Below the pieces are notes generated by a model. The model did no database searches. It worked only from the letters and a program-made list of their open reading frames with translations, and was not told the DNA's origin. Position numbers and translations under genes: made by a program. From Lutimonas saemankumensis (GTDB lineage Bacteria; Bacteroidota; Bacteroidia; Flavobacteriales; Flavobacteriaceae): 64,000 nt of DNA. Below, piece after piece: positions 42,757-52,146 of the stretch (the stretch's first letter is position 1; every line of letters begins with the position of its first letter). Location of the stretch: positions 248,001-312,000 of the forward strand of contig NZ_JAIUZR010000003.1 of the NCBI RefSeq assembly GCF_020171465.1, given 5' to 3'.

Positions 42757-42883
42757 AAAATGTTCCAGTGCGAATATCGGCTTTCTTGAATACGGGTGGA
42801 TTTTCGTATGGAAATACCCTCGTAGGATTAGAGATATAGACGCTATGGTAGTTTAGAAAATTAAAGAAACAAAATGATTAAAG

Positions 42884-43309
42884 ATGAAAGAAAATAAAGC
42901 TGTCATTATCCCGACTTTGCGATACAAAAATCCACAAAAGGCAATTGACTGGTTGTGCAAGGCTTTCGGATTTGAAAAACACTTGATCGTTGAAGGTGAG
43001 AACAAAACTATTACCCATGCGCAACTGGTCTATGGTAATTCTATGATTATGCTAGGTGCTGACAATGGGAGCGCATATGATAATCTTGTAAAAACCCCAG
43101 AAAGCGTGAAGGGAACTAACACTCAGGCACCTTATATTCTTGTTGAGAAAATAGATGAGCATTATGAGAGGGCCGTTGCTGCCGGTGCAAAGATTTTAAT
43201 AGACATTAAAGATGAAGAATACGGCGGACGAGGCTATACATGCCAGGATACTGAACAGTATATTTGGAACTTTGGATCATACGACCCCTGGACAGCGAAC
43301 GAATTATGA
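42884..43309 (+). CDS. Glyoxalase/bleomycin-resistance-like VOC protein
   Basis: A 141-residue VOC protein of the PhnB/glyoxalase type. It begins IIPTLRYKNPQKAIDWLCKAFGFE and includes HAQLVYGNSMIMLG and the C-terminal GGRGYTCQDTEQYIWNFGSYDPW. It may sequester or modify small molecules. It is 36 bp ahead of the GNAT gene. Confidence 0.83.
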   Translation: MKENKAVIIPTLRYKNPQKAIDWLCKAFGFEKHLIVEGENKTITHAQLVYGNSMIMLGADNGSAYDNLVKTPESVKGTNTQAPYILVEKIDEHYERAVAAGAKILIDIKDEEYGGRGYTCQDTEQYIWNFGSYDPWTANEL

Positions 43310-43345
43310 AAATTAATTAACTTTATTTCCATAACTAAGGGTTAA

Positions 43346-43870
43346 ATGACGATCAGACAAGAAACTCCTGCGGATTATAAAGATGTTTTTAACCTCATCG
43401 AAAAAGCGTTTCGTTCTGAACAGCACAGCGACCATAAGGAACAGTTTTTAGTGGAGCGATTAAGAAAGTCGGATGCTTTTATTCCTGAACTTTCATTGGT
43501 AGCAGAAGTTGACGGTAAAATAGTGGGACATATTTTGCTTACAAAACTGAAAATTAAAAATCCGGTGGATTCATTTGACTCACTGGCTCTTGCCCCTGTT
43601 TCTGTTTTACCTGAATTTCAGGGAATTGGGATTGGTGGGAAACTAATAGCTGAATCTCACAAAAGGGCAAAAGAGTTAGGGCATAAATCCATCGTTCTTC
43701 TGGGTCACGCAAGTTATTATCCAAAATTTGGTTACCAGCGAGCGGATAAATATGAAATAGAATTACCCTTTAAAGTGCCGAAAGAAAATTGTATGGTGAT
43801 CGAACTTGTCGAAAATGGTTTGAATGGATTGAGCGGAATAGTTGAATATCCTGAGGCGTTTAATCAATGA
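43346..43870 (+). CDS. GNAT-family N-acetyltransferase (YhbS type)
   Basis: A 174-residue acetyltransferase. The acetyl-CoA loop is LPEFQGIGIGGKLIAESHKR (Q-x-x-G-x-G/A), preceded by ALAPVSVLPEF. The late SYYPKFGYQRADKYEIELPF matches the YhbS-type group (predicted N-acetyltransferase). The acceptor is unknown. It follows a VOC gene by 36 bp. Confidence 0.88.
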   Translation: MTIRQETPADYKDVFNLIEKAFRSEQHSDHKEQFLVERLRKSDAFIPELSLVAEVDGKIVGHILLTKLKIKNPVDSFDSLALAPVSVLPEFQGIGIGGKLIAESHKRAKELGHKSIVLLGHASYYPKFGYQRADKYEIELPFKVPKENCMVIELVENGLNGLSGIVEYPEAFNQ

Positions 43871-43962
43871 GTTAAAATACGACAACATGCTCAAATCGTT
43901 AGGATTTCATGTAACAATAAAGTCCCTAAATCGTCCTGTATAAATCCAAACTACAATTTAAA

Positions 43963-44817
43963 ATGCAGAACAGTATATCAGAAAAAAGAGAAACCTGGAA
44001 TACGATCCTGATTTTTCTGGCTTTAGTTACAGTTTTGAGTTCGTTCTTTCATTATGCAATCGTTAATTTATATCCTTCAAGAATATACATTGGAGGCCTG
44101 ATGTGGTGTCCTGCCATAGCCGCAATAATTACGTTGAAATTGAAAAAAAGACCTGTTTCTTCGCTACCTTGGAACTGGGGAAATTGGAAGTATATTCGAC
44201 TTTCCTATTTTATTCCCGCTTTATACGGAATAATCACTTATATACTTATCTGGATTTTAGGATTTGGAAGTTTAGCGGATAAGGAAGTCATTACAGACTG
44301 GGGGAAAGAACTTGGTTTAACAGGGATAGGAACATTAAATCCAACCTGGATAGTTATAATAGCGATAATTTTATCAGGAACTGTTGAAGTGATGAGGTCG
44401 TCGGCAACAACTTTAGGTGAAGAAATAGGTTGGCGTGGTTTCTTTATTTTCGAATTAAGAAAGGTTCTTTCATTTACAGGGGTCTCATTTTTTAGCGGAA
44501 TTATCTGGGCAACCTGGCACTGGCCGGTCATTGTATATTATGGAGAAAATGTAATCTTAGAATTAACAACTTTTTATGTTGTGATAATTGCCATGTCATT
44601 TATGATGACCTATTACACATTTAAATCTAAAAGCCTTTGGCCCGCTGTAATTTTTCATGCAGTAAGTAATGTCTATATTCAAAAAATCTTGCCAGAATTA
44701 ACCGTTAATAACGAAGGAACCGAACATTGGCTTGGTGAATACGGAATTATGTTTGCAATAGTCACTAGTATCTTTGGGATTTACTTTTGGAGAAAAGCAA
44801 TTAATGAGAAATTATAA
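43963..44817 (+). CDS. CPBP-family intramembrane protease
   Basis: A 284-residue protein with about seven helices. The catalytic motifs GEEIGWRGFFIFELRK (Glu about 153-154, Arg), WATWHWPVI (His about 184) and VIFHAVSNVYIQK (His about 231) match the CPBP/Rce1 group. It is the second of three in this window and differs in length from the others. Bacteriocin immunity is one known family role. Confidence 0.87.
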   Translation: MQNSISEKRETWNTILIFLALVTVLSSFFHYAIVNLYPSRIYIGGLMWCPAIAAIITLKLKKRPVSSLPWNWGNWKYIRLSYFIPALYGIITYILIWILGFGSLADKEVITDWGKELGLTGIGTLNPTWIVIIAIILSGTVEVMRSSATTLGEEIGWRGFFIFELRKVLSFTGVSFFSGIIWATWHWPVIVYYGENVILELTTFYVVIIAMSFMMTYYTFKSKSLWPAVIFHAVSNVYIQKILPELTVNNEGTEHWLGEYGIMFAIVTSIFGIYFWRKAINEKL

Positions 44818-44827
44818 ACAAAAAATA

Positions 44828-44905
44828 CAGCCCGATCAAGTATCTCATTAAATGAGCGGAATTTCGTCTAAATGAACTGCCAACATTAGACTTTAGGGCT
44901 TTTTT
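44828..44905 (+). terminator. Branched structure ending in GGGCTTTTTT
   Basis: AGCCC (44829-44833) can pair with GGGCT (44896-44900), which is followed by TTTTT. Inside lie two smaller hairpins, CTCATT-A-AATGAG (44844-44856) and GTCTAA/TTAGAC (44866-44871 and 44886-44891). The whole can act as a terminator for the protease gene. A structured RNA or palindromic element is also possible. Confidence 0.4.
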
Positions 44906-44953
44906 GTGGCAATTGCGAATAAAAATATATATTAAAAAACCAGAATTTAACAA

Positions 44954-45400
44954 ATGAATAAAAATGAATTAATAGCCTTTTTTGAAAGTGACCTGAACAA
45001 GTTGATCACTGAAATGGAACTTTATAAGAATGAGGAAAACATTTGGCGAGTTGAAAAAAACATCTCTAATTCAGCAGGAAATTTAACGCTACATTTAATA
45101 GGGAATTTACACACATTTATTGGTAAAGAAATTGGTAAAACAAATTATGTAAGGAATAGAGAACTTGAATTTTCTCAAAAAAATGTCCCAAGAGCGGACT
45201 TGATTAGGAGTATAAACGAGACAATTCAAATGATAAATAAAGCACTCAATGCTCTTACAGAAGAAGAATTGAAAAAAGATTATCCAATTTTAAAGTTTTC
45301 TAAAATAGAGACAAATGAATACTTACTGGTTCATTTGACAAAACATTTGAATTATCATCTTGGTCAAATAAATTATCACAGACGCCTTGTAGATGAATAA
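44954..45400 (+). CDS. DinB/DUF1572-family protein
   Basis: A 148-residue four-helix bundle protein. NLTLHLIGNLHTFIGKEIGKT contains the first metal-ligand His, and LVHLTKHLNYHLGQINYHRR supplies the others, matching the DinB/YfiT superfamily of putative thiol-dependent metalloenzymes. The enzyme substrate is unknown. It is a single-gene unit. Confidence 0.85.
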   Translation: MNKNELIAFFESDLNKLITEMELYKNEENIWRVEKNISNSAGNLTLHLIGNLHTFIGKEIGKTNYVRNRELEFSQKNVPRADLIRSINETIQMINKALNALTEEELKKDYPILKFSKIETNEYLLVHLTKHLNYHLGQINYHRRLVDE

Positions 45401-45494
45401 TGAAACGTTTAGCAAGACAAACAGGCTGTCAAAATTACAATCATCAAATTATCAGAGCCTGTATCGCTGTAACCTATAAGTACTAAAGTTCAAA

Positions 45495-46049
45495 ATGATA
45501 GATTTCAAAAAAAATATACAATCTGAGAGGGTATTCTTAAGACCAATGCAACTGACCGATTTTGAAGGAATGGTGAATCATACGACAGATTCAGCAATGT
45601 GGTACTATTTTACTGCCGACCTGTCTGATTCAACGATTCTCAAAAAATGGATTGAAAATGCCGTGAATGAACTTCATAGAAAAGAATCACTCCCTTTTAC
45701 AATCATTAGCCCCCACAATGGGGAAATCATTGGAGCCACTCGCATAGGAAATATTTCCAGGATCCATAAACGTGTTGAAATCGGATGGACCTGGATCGCT
45801 AAAAAATACCAGAGAACTGGTATAAACGGGCACGTAAAAAAGTTATTGTTTGACTACCTTTTTAAAGAAACTGATACATTAAGAATTGAATTTAAGACGG
45901 ACGTATTAAATATTCCTGCGAGAAAGGCAATGGAAAAAGCTGGTCTCACAAAAGAAGGAATTCTACGAAGTCATACTTTAATGACAAACAACCGAAGACG
46001 TGATACGCTATATTACAGCATTCTAAAAGATGAATGGAATAAGAAATAA
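45495..46049 (+). CDS. GNAT-family N-acetyltransferase (RimJ/RimL type)
   Basis: A 184-residue acetyltransferase: SERVFLRPMQLTDFEGMVNH at the start, VEIGWTWIAKKYQRTGINGHVK as the acetyl-CoA loop, and LNIPARKAMEKAGLTKEGIL near the end. This pattern matches RimJ/RimL-like proteins, which can modify ribosomal proteins, or antibiotic and sugar acetyltransferases. No operon partner is present. Confidence 0.88.
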   Translation: MIDFKKNIQSERVFLRPMQLTDFEGMVNHTTDSAMWYYFTADLSDSTILKKWIENAVNELHRKESLPFTIISPHNGEIIGATRIGNISRIHKRVEIGWTWIAKKYQRTGINGHVKKLLFDYLFKETDTLRIEFKTDVLNIPARKAMEKAGLTKEGILRSHTLMTNNRRRDTLYYSILKDEWNKK

Positions 46050-46220
46050 TAGGACATCAGTGATAAGATGGGCTCATCAGGATTCGGATCTTTATCTAAA
46101 TCCATTAAGGCTATGAAATTTCCTATCTTCGCTACGCTAAAGTTATAGCTGATTTTATGTCATTGATCCTTTCAAAAAAACGTTGCCCATCACAGAAATC
46201 AATATTTTAAAAAATAAATT

Positions 46221-46565
46221 ATGCCACACTTTGTCATTGATTGCTCTGAAAATATCATAAAGATGAAATCTCCAAAAGAAATCATTCAAAAAGTTTACGA
46301 TACAGCAGAGTCAACTGAACTTTTTGACAAAGGAGATATCAAAGTAAGAATCAATCCTTTTGAACTGTATACTATCGGAAATACCAAAGATGACTTTATC
46401 CATATATTTGCGAATATAATGGAAGGTCGGTCTGTTTCTGAAAAAAGGAATCTATCCGAAAAAATCATCGCTGAATTGAAATTAATGTTTCCTGAAGTTC
46501 CGATTATTTCAATCAATATCAGAGATTTTGAAAAAGCAACTTACTGTAACAGATCCATGGTATAG
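46221..46565 (+). CDS. 5-carboxymethyl-2-hydroxymuconate isomerase-like protein
   Basis: A 114-residue protein of the CHMI family in the tautomerase superfamily. The catalytic Pro is exposed after Met removal (MPHFVIDCSENI). FIHIFANIMEGRSVSEKRNLS and the final NIRDFEKATYCNR match the CHMI pattern. Relatives act in homoprotocatechuate breakdown, but no other genes of that pathway are in the window, so the physiological role is uncertain. A truncated esterase remnant abuts its stop codon. Confidence 0.87.
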   Translation: MPHFVIDCSENIIKMKSPKEIIQKVYDTAESTELFDKGDIKVRINPFELYTIGNTKDDFIHIFANIMEGRSVSEKRNLSEKIIAELKLMFPEVPIISINIRDFEKATYCNRSMV

Positions 46566-47034
46566 AGGACTTTTTAATGAGGAGGTACATCAATCATTGC
46601 CGCATTTAGCAATGTACAAAGGGATTAAGTATTATTATCATAATTATGATTCGCCTATTTTTGAAAATATACAGCAATACATTGATTTAGGCGGACTGGA
46701 TTATTTGAACTCATATTTCGAAGAACGCTCTCAGCGATTTGGAGGGGATGGCAGCATAGATGATAAAACAAAAAACGGTTTAATTTGGTTGGCATGGAAC
46801 AGGAACAATTTTGAGTATTTCAGTTTTTTTATGACTGAATTTGAAGATGTATTGTCAACAAAAAGATATGACTCAGCCTATTGGCAAAATCGATTTGGAC
46901 AATTTTATTTGGCGCATAAGGACTACAATAACGCCATTAAACACTTTAACACAGGACTCTCAAAATATCCGAATAGCAGCTTTGAAGGAGAAATGAAACA
47001 GGGATTGAGTAAAGCCAAGAGTATGGCGAATTAA
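46528..47034 (+). pseudogene. 5'-truncated esterase with TPR tail
   Basis: An open frame of 168 codons overlaps the end of the isomerase gene in another frame, but homology begins only at about 46566. EEVHQSLPHLAMYKGIKYYY matches the part around the catalytic His of the esterase at 9019 (NEGHMSS, YYGLKFIF). The tail FYLAHKDYNNAIKHFNTGLSKYP is a TPR like that of the fragment at 2-295. The nucleophile half is gone. It is probably non-functional as an esterase. Confidence 0.75.
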
Positions 47035-47057
47035 TTGTTTAACCATGAGGAATAAGT

Positions 47058-47777
47058 ATGGTACCTAAACCCGTTGATCAAAATCCTGTAAAAATCGCAG
47101 GCCCAAAATATTGGGTTGGGTTAACAATAACCCATCTCCTTATTCTATTGGTTGTTTTAATAAGCGGATGGGACCTGGGATGGTGGCAGGGTTGGCTTTA
47201 TGCAGTGCTGTTGGCGGTAGCGAGTATATGTCCGCGTATATGGGCAGAAAAAAGGCATCCGGGATTGCTTGAGGAACGAGGTAAATTTGGTAAAGCTAAA
47301 GAGGTCAAATCATGGGATAAAATACTTTCTCCCTTAATGGCAGTGAGTATGACTTTCCCGTTATTTGTTGTGGCAGGACTGGATCACCGCTTTGGATGGT
47401 CACCTGAATTTCCAGCATGGCTTAATATCCTGGGCTTCATCTTGATTGTGCTTGGATACTCTTTTGCGGGATGGGCTTTGATAGAGAACCGTTTCTTCTC
47501 AAGCGTAGTGCGTATCCAGACGGATCGCGGACACACGGTATGTGACAGTGGTCCGTATAAGTTTGTAAGGCATCCAGGTTATACAGGAAATATTCTGGCA
47601 CTACCGGGTATTGTATTGGCTTTGGGCTCTCTTTGGACAATCATTCCGGTGATAGCGGCACTGATCATTGCCGTGGTTCGGACCATCCTGGAAGATAAAA
47701 CTTTGCAAGAAGAATTGCCGGGATATAGAGATTATGCTTCACAAGTTCGCTACAGGTTGATTCCAAAAATCTTTTAA
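47058..47777 (+). CDS. Isoprenylcysteine carboxylmethyltransferase-like membrane protein
   Basis: A 239-residue protein with five or six helices. DSGPYKFVRHPGYTGNILALPG and EDKTLQEELPGYRDYASQVRYR are signature motifs of the ICMT/PEMT methyltransferase family (SAM binding and active site). Bacterial members methylate lipids or unknown small molecules. The first membrane helix is TITHLLILLVVLISGWDLGW. It is 23 bp behind the truncated esterase. Confidence 0.87.
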   Translation: MVPKPVDQNPVKIAGPKYWVGLTITHLLILLVVLISGWDLGWWQGWLYAVLLAVASICPRIWAEKRHPGLLEERGKFGKAKEVKSWDKILSPLMAVSMTFPLFVVAGLDHRFGWSPEFPAWLNILGFILIVLGYSFAGWALIENRFFSSVVRIQTDRGHTVCDSGPYKFVRHPGYTGNILALPGIVLALGSLWTIIPVIAALIIAVVRTILEDKTLQEELPGYRDYASQVRYRLIPKIF

Positions 47778-47879
47778 ATGGAGGCAGTTCAGTGATTTTA
47801 TTTATATTTAGATTTCTGACCAGGTTATTAAACAGTAATAAGGATTTAACCATGGAATAGAAATAATCAACACTTATAT

Positions 47880-48407
47880 ATGAAAAAAACTAGCCTAATT
47901 GCAGTTAATATTTTAACCTTTTTAATGCTGTCATGTCAAGGTTCAGAAAACCAACTGACACAATATCAAAAGCAAGAGATCATTGCTACAGCCTCAGAGG
48001 TGGTAAAGAAGGTTTTTGACCATTCCAATAACCTGAATTTTGTGAAGGGGTTGGATCATTATTCCGGAGCACCAGATTCCTATTATATCACTGACGGAGT
48101 ACTTCATTCATTAGATGACCTTAAACAGCAATATCGTGAAATTGGCCCCTCGGTTGAACGATTGCATAATACCATACAAAGCTGGAATGCACAGGTAATC
48201 TCAAAAGATGTAGTGAACTTTGTGCTTCCTGTAAACTTAAAATTGAAATTAACCGGAATACCTGAATTTGAAGGGCAACTTGTCTGGACAGCTACCGTAC
48301 AAAAACAAAAAAATGAATGGACGATTGTACAAAGTCATGAATCCTGGTTGAACTGTGCAGAGGTTGCGGAAGCTTTTAGCCCTGCAAATGACAAACATGA
48401 TAAATAA
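47880..48407 (+). CDS. NTF2-like (DUF4440) lipoprotein
   Basis: A 175-residue protein with a lipobox (LMLSCQG, Cys about 19). A single NTF2-like domain follows, including NFVKGLDHYSGAPDSYYITDG and the final KNEWTIVQSHESW. It is likely a periplasmic or outer-membrane lipoprotein of unknown function. It precedes a monooxygenase-like gene by 9 bp, so they may be co-transcribed. Confidence 0.75.
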   Translation: MKKTSLIAVNILTFLMLSCQGSENQLTQYQKQEIIATASEVVKKVFDHSNNLNFVKGLDHYSGAPDSYYITDGVLHSLDDLKQQYREIGPSVERLHNTIQSWNAQVISKDVVNFVLPVNLKLKLTGIPEFEGQLVWTATVQKQKNEWTIVQSHESWLNCAEVAEAFSPANDKHDK

Positions 48408-48416
48408 AACGTTAGC

Positions 48417-48707
48417 ATGATTTTACAGATAATCAAATTGAAATCTAATCTTCCCGAAGAAGAACTCTTAGGTAAAGCAAGAGAAAGAGAACCTCAGTTT
48501 AAGGCCATTCCCGGGCTTATTCAGAAATACTATGTAAAAACCAAGGAGCCCGGATTATACGGTGGGATTTATGTATGGGATTCTCCTGAATCCCTTCAGT
48601 CATTTCGAAATTCTGATTTGGCAAAAAGTATTCCAGAGGCCTATGAAATTGTTGAAGCTCCAAATGTTGAAATTATGGACATTATGTTTCAATTGAGAAA
48701 TGAATAG
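48417..48707 (+). CDS. YdhR-like monooxygenase-fold protein
   Basis: A 96-residue protein with an antibiotic-biosynthesis-monooxygenase-like (dimeric alpha/beta barrel) fold. The order is MILQIIKLKSNLPEEELLGK, then IPGLIQKYYVKTKEPGLYGGI, YVWDSPESLQSF and the terminal VEIMDIMFQL. YdhR-type proteins have no established substrate. It is closely linked to the upstream lipoprotein. Confidence 0.78.
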   Translation: MILQIIKLKSNLPEEELLGKAREREPQFKAIPGLIQKYYVKTKEPGLYGGIYVWDSPESLQSFRNSDLAKSIPEAYEIVEAPNVEIMDIMFQLRNE

Positions 48708-48789
48708 GAAATTGGTGGGTATAACTACTCAGGCTCATGAGGTCTGGGAAGAACATTCTGAATGGCATAGTTTCAACATAAATAGAATT

Positions 48790-49347
48790 ATGAGAATTTC
48801 AGTTTTTTGCTCGATACTTCTTTTTTGCTTTTTGGCCAAAGGACAGACGTTTGATACGGAATTCAAGTACCCTGATTCATCAGGCAAAAATGTTATTATT
48901 CAAAATAGTCTTCCAAAAGGAGGTTTAAAATATTCTGATCCTGAGGGAAGTGAATATGCGTATGTTGTATTTTGGACTCGAATCACGAATCAAAGTGATT
49001 CATCCAAAGAAATTGAAATCAGTTTTTCTTCGGATACCTATCAGCTTATACAATCTTTTGACACACGCTTTAAATTATTTATACCTTCAAATAGAATGAC
49101 ACTTGACAAGGAGCACTTATTCTTATATGGTTTGTCAGATTTAAAATCAGTTTTAGACGCAGGTTTTAATCAAAAGAGCGGGATACAGCATATGATTGAT
49201 CCAAATGATTCGTATTTGTTTTATGTGGTAGCCCTATTTGACAAAAGAGTTGACGGAGTGGTTCGAGCCGGATTTTCATTAAAGGGTCAGAAGATTATAT
49301 ACACAATTAATGGAACTGAAATTGAATGTGGAAGTATTCTAAAATAA
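48790..49347 (+). CDS. Secreted protein without recognised family
   Basis: The frame is open from 48700 and would overlap the previous gene, but ATG 48790 begins a clear signal peptide (MRISVFCSILLFCFLAKGQT), so that start is preferred (185 residues). The mature part is beta-rich (YVVFWTRITNQSDSSKEIE, then SYLFYVVALFDKR). It may be a periplasmic carrier or inhibitor. No function can be given. It is a single-gene unit 15 bp before a toroid-like protein. Confidence 0.6.
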   Translation: MRISVFCSILLFCFLAKGQTFDTEFKYPDSSGKNVIIQNSLPKGGLKYSDPEGSEYAYVVFWTRITNQSDSSKEIEISFSSDTYQLIQSFDTRFKLFIPSNRMTLDKEHLFLYGLSDLKSVLDAGFNQKSGIQHMIDPNDSYLFYVVALFDKRVDGVVRAGFSLKGQKIIYTINGTEIECGSILK

Positions 49348-49361
49348 ACATAAATTGATGA

Positions 49362-50258
49362 ATGAAACTATCAAAGAACAATTATAAAAAAGCAAGGGAC
49401 TTTATTTTAACAAACGCCAGGATGATCGAGAGACGGTTGTTTCAATTTCATTTTGAGAATCATGGCCCCGATGGTGTTTTTCATGCTGTTTATGCTTACC
49501 GAAATTCTGATGGCGGTTTTGGTCACGGGATGGAACCGGATACCGCATCTCCTGAAAGTCAGCCTCTTTTTAGTATTATGGCATTGGAAACCCTTGACGA
49601 AGCGGGCCTTTTAACCAAAGACAGGATCCTGGATGATTTTATGCCCTATTTTGAAAGTATAACAACTGATAAGGGAGGTATTCCATGGATGTTTCGTCCG
49701 CTGGGGGATTATCCCTGCGAGGATCATTTTAAAACTGTAAAAGAATGGGCCGCTTTGAGCACAACGGCACCTTTGTTAGGCATTCTCGAAAAATATAATA
49801 TTGAAATTCCATGGATGAAAAAAGCAGAAGAGTTTGTGTGGCAGGAGATTGAACGAATTAAGGAGAAGCATGTTTTTTGCCATTTGTGCGTGCCAAGGAG
49901 ATTGCAGTTTTTGAGCCACACCAAAAGTAAAAACAAGGCCGAAAGGGCACTAAAGGATCTGAAAAAATGGATCCTGACAGAGGGTGTATTATGTAATGAC
50001 AAATCAGATGTGGGATGGGGACTTTATGGAAAGCCTCATAGTTTGTGTTATGCCCCTGCACCTGAGAGTATTTTAAACCCAATATTTTCTCAGGAGATGA
50101 TTGATTCAGACTTGGATGAATTAATCAAGCGTCAAAAGGAGGATGGCAGATGGGACACCTGGTATGGACTCAGTGAAGGAATGAAGCTGGAATGGGCCGG
50201 TATACAAACCTTATGGACCTTGAAAACACTCAAAAATTATAATAGAATAGAAATGTAG
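49362..50258 (+). CDS. Alpha/alpha-toroid protein, prenyltransferase/squalene-cyclase-like
   Basis: A 298-residue soluble helical protein with spaced repeats typical of an alpha/alpha toroid: GVFHAVYAYRNSDGGFGHG (about 40), PESQPLFSIMALETLDEAG, LIKRQKEDGRWDTWYG, and WAGIQTLWTLKTLKNY. The GGFG and QxxDGRW motifs recall squalene-hopene cyclase and prenyltransferase repeats, but the catalytic aspartates are not evident. The function is unknown. Confidence 0.65.
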   Translation: MKLSKNNYKKARDFILTNARMIERRLFQFHFENHGPDGVFHAVYAYRNSDGGFGHGMEPDTASPESQPLFSIMALETLDEAGLLTKDRILDDFMPYFESITTDKGGIPWMFRPLGDYPCEDHFKTVKEWAALSTTAPLLGILEKYNIEIPWMKKAEEFVWQEIERIKEKHVFCHLCVPRRLQFLSHTKSKNKAERALKDLKKWILTEGVLCNDKSDVGWGLYGKPHSLCYAPAPESILNPIFSQEMIDSDLDELIKRQKEDGRWDTWYGLSEGMKLEWAGIQTLWTLKTLKNYNRIEM

Positions 50259-50297
50259 GAAACTTTGTGATTTTAGTTTAGATAAAACAAATTAGAA

Positions 50298-50696
50298 ATG
50301 ATAAGCAGAAATATAGTAATGAGAGTTGGGAGGCCAACAGATCATTTAGAAGAAATTACCAAAATGTATACAGAAGGATTAGGTTTTGAAATAATTGGTG
50401 GATTTGATAATCACGGCGATTTTAGCGGTAGAATGGTAGGACATCCCAAACACCACTTTCACCTTGAATTTACGACTCATTGCCAAGAAAAAGCGGGTCG
50501 CGCACCTACCCTGGAAAATTTACTCGTTTTTTATCTTCCTGATGATGATGAGTACGCAAAAGCGATCGAAAGAATTTCCAACTCCGGATTCAAGAAAGTT
50601 AAATCTTTCAACCCCTATTGGGAAGGTGGGGGTCAAACCTTTGAAGATCTAGACGGATACAGGGTTGTTCTTGCCAATGCGGAAAGTCCTTTTTAA
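50298..50696 (+). CDS. VOC-family protein
   Basis: A 132-residue VOC protein. IVMRVGRPTDHLEEITKMYT and LGFEIIGGFDNHGDFSG form the first module, and the end is YWEGGGQTFEDLDGYRVVLA. His and Glu positions are partly conserved. This subfamily is common in Bacteroidota and has no known substrate. Confidence 0.82.
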   Translation: MISRNIVMRVGRPTDHLEEITKMYTEGLGFEIIGGFDNHGDFSGRMVGHPKHHFHLEFTTHCQEKAGRAPTLENLLVFYLPDDDEYAKAIERISNSGFKKVKSFNPYWEGGGQTFEDLDGYRVVLANAESPF

Positions 50697-50835
50697 AAAG
50701 GATATTTTGTAAAATTTCAAGAAGCTAAACTACTTTTTAGTAACTTGGTACTGAATCGAAAATCGCCTGAGCTTTAACTATCTCGCATTTAAATCTAGGG
50801 ATCAATAGAAGAAACCTCCTTATCCAATATTAAAA

Positions 50836-52068
50836 ATGAAAATTTCCAGTTATACATTGACCTTATCATTGATTCTGTCTTTTCTTATTTTTCCAGCTCT
50901 TTTTGCCCAAAAGATTGAAGTAGGAGATAATTCAGTTCTGTGTAAAGATGATCCGGATTGTATCAACCGAATTCATCCTGCCATACCCATGTTAAAACAA
51001 GCAAACCCCGGGGATACAATTGTTTTTAATTCCAGAAATGCCGACGACAGGATCCTTGACCCGAATGCTCCTGAAATCGAAAGAGAGGATGACCCTCAGA
51101 TAGGTTGGGTACATCCCCTGACCGGCCCTGTTCGTATTAACGGAGCTATGCCCGGGGATGTATTAAAAGTAAATATTATTTCCGTCGACCCTGGTCCATG
51201 GGCCTGGACAATTACATCTGGAATCGTTTCTGATGAAGTTGAAGGTTTTTTGATGGTCAAATGGAAGTTGGGAAAAGAGTTTGCCACCTCAGAAGATCTT
51301 CCAGGTATTAAATTACCGAATCGGAGTTTTCCTGGAGTCGTCTCGGTTTTGCCGAGTGTGGAAAAGCATGCTGAAATGCTGAAACGGGAACAGGAATTGC
51401 ATGATGCAGGAGGAGATGTACTCATACCAGGATCTAAATTCGCTCTTCCTGAATCCATCTGCGGAGAGGGAGGTAAATATGAAGATGAATGCCTAAGGAC
51501 CATTCCTCCCAGGGAGCATGGAGGAAATTTGGATATCAGATACCTACAGGCCGGTTCTTCAATTTATCTGCCTTGTTTTGTTGAAGGAGCGGGATTATCG
51601 ATAGGGGATCCTCATTATATTCAAGGTGACGGAGAAGTCTCTGGTACTGCTTTGGAAATGGATGCTGTCATTACAGTTACGACAGAAATTATCAATAATG
51701 GTCCTGATTTATCAAGAGGCCCTCATTATGAGGGACCTTCAAAATTGCTGGATATTCCTTCTACAAAATTTTATGCTACAACCGGATTTCCGATAAAAGA
51801 CAAAGCTGCAATTCCTCCTCACCTGGAATATCTCAGTTCTGAAAAAATAAGCGGTCTTGAGAACCTTTCCAACGATATTTATCTGGCGGCTCGAAATGCA
51901 CTTTTAGAGATGATTGAATATATTTCGGAGACTTATGGGTATTCCAAACTTCAGGCATATATCATTGCATCAGTGGCTGTTGATTTGAAGATAGGCCAGC
52001 TTGTGGATGTACCAAACGTAGGAGTTACTGCTGTATTACCTCTTGATATATTTGAGCAAAACGATTAG
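50836..52068 (+). CDS. Secreted acetamidase/formamidase-family protein
   Basis: A 410-residue protein with a signal peptide (1-25, ending ALFAQ). The amidase fold is shown by GPVRINGAMPGDVLKVNI, the SFPGVVSVLP region, PPREHGGNLDIRYLQAGSSI and the late DPHYIQGDGEVSGTALEMDA, all typical of formamidase/acetamidase (FmdA/AmdA). It would release ammonia from short amides in the periplasm. The upstream gap (139 bp) has no clear promoter. Confidence 0.9.
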   Translation: MKISSYTLTLSLILSFLIFPALFAQKIEVGDNSVLCKDDPDCINRIHPAIPMLKQANPGDTIVFNSRNADDRILDPNAPEIEREDDPQIGWVHPLTGPVRINGAMPGDVLKVNIISVDPGPWAWTITSGIVSDEVEGFLMVKWKLGKEFATSEDLPGIKLPNRSFPGVVSVLPSVEKHAEMLKREQELHDAGGDVLIPGSKFALPESICGEGGKYEDECLRTIPPREHGGNLDIRYLQAGSSIYLPCFVEGAGLSIGDPHYIQGDGEVSGTALEMDAVITVTTEIINNGPDLSRGPHYEGPSKLLDIPSTKFYATTGFPIKDKAAIPPHLEYLSSEKISGLENLSNDIYLAARNALLEMIEYISETYGYSKLQAYIIASVAVDLKIGQLVDVPNVGVTAVLPLDIFEQND

Positions 52069-52146
52069 AAATTTGATATTCTCTCAGGGTATTACCGGAA
52101 AGATCAATTTTTTAAGCAAGAAAATCTAAAAAATCAATTAGGCGAA

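Noticed and set aside
48700-48789. Upstream start of the secreted protein at 48790
   Set aside because: The extra 30 residues would bury the signal peptide and overlap the previous gene.
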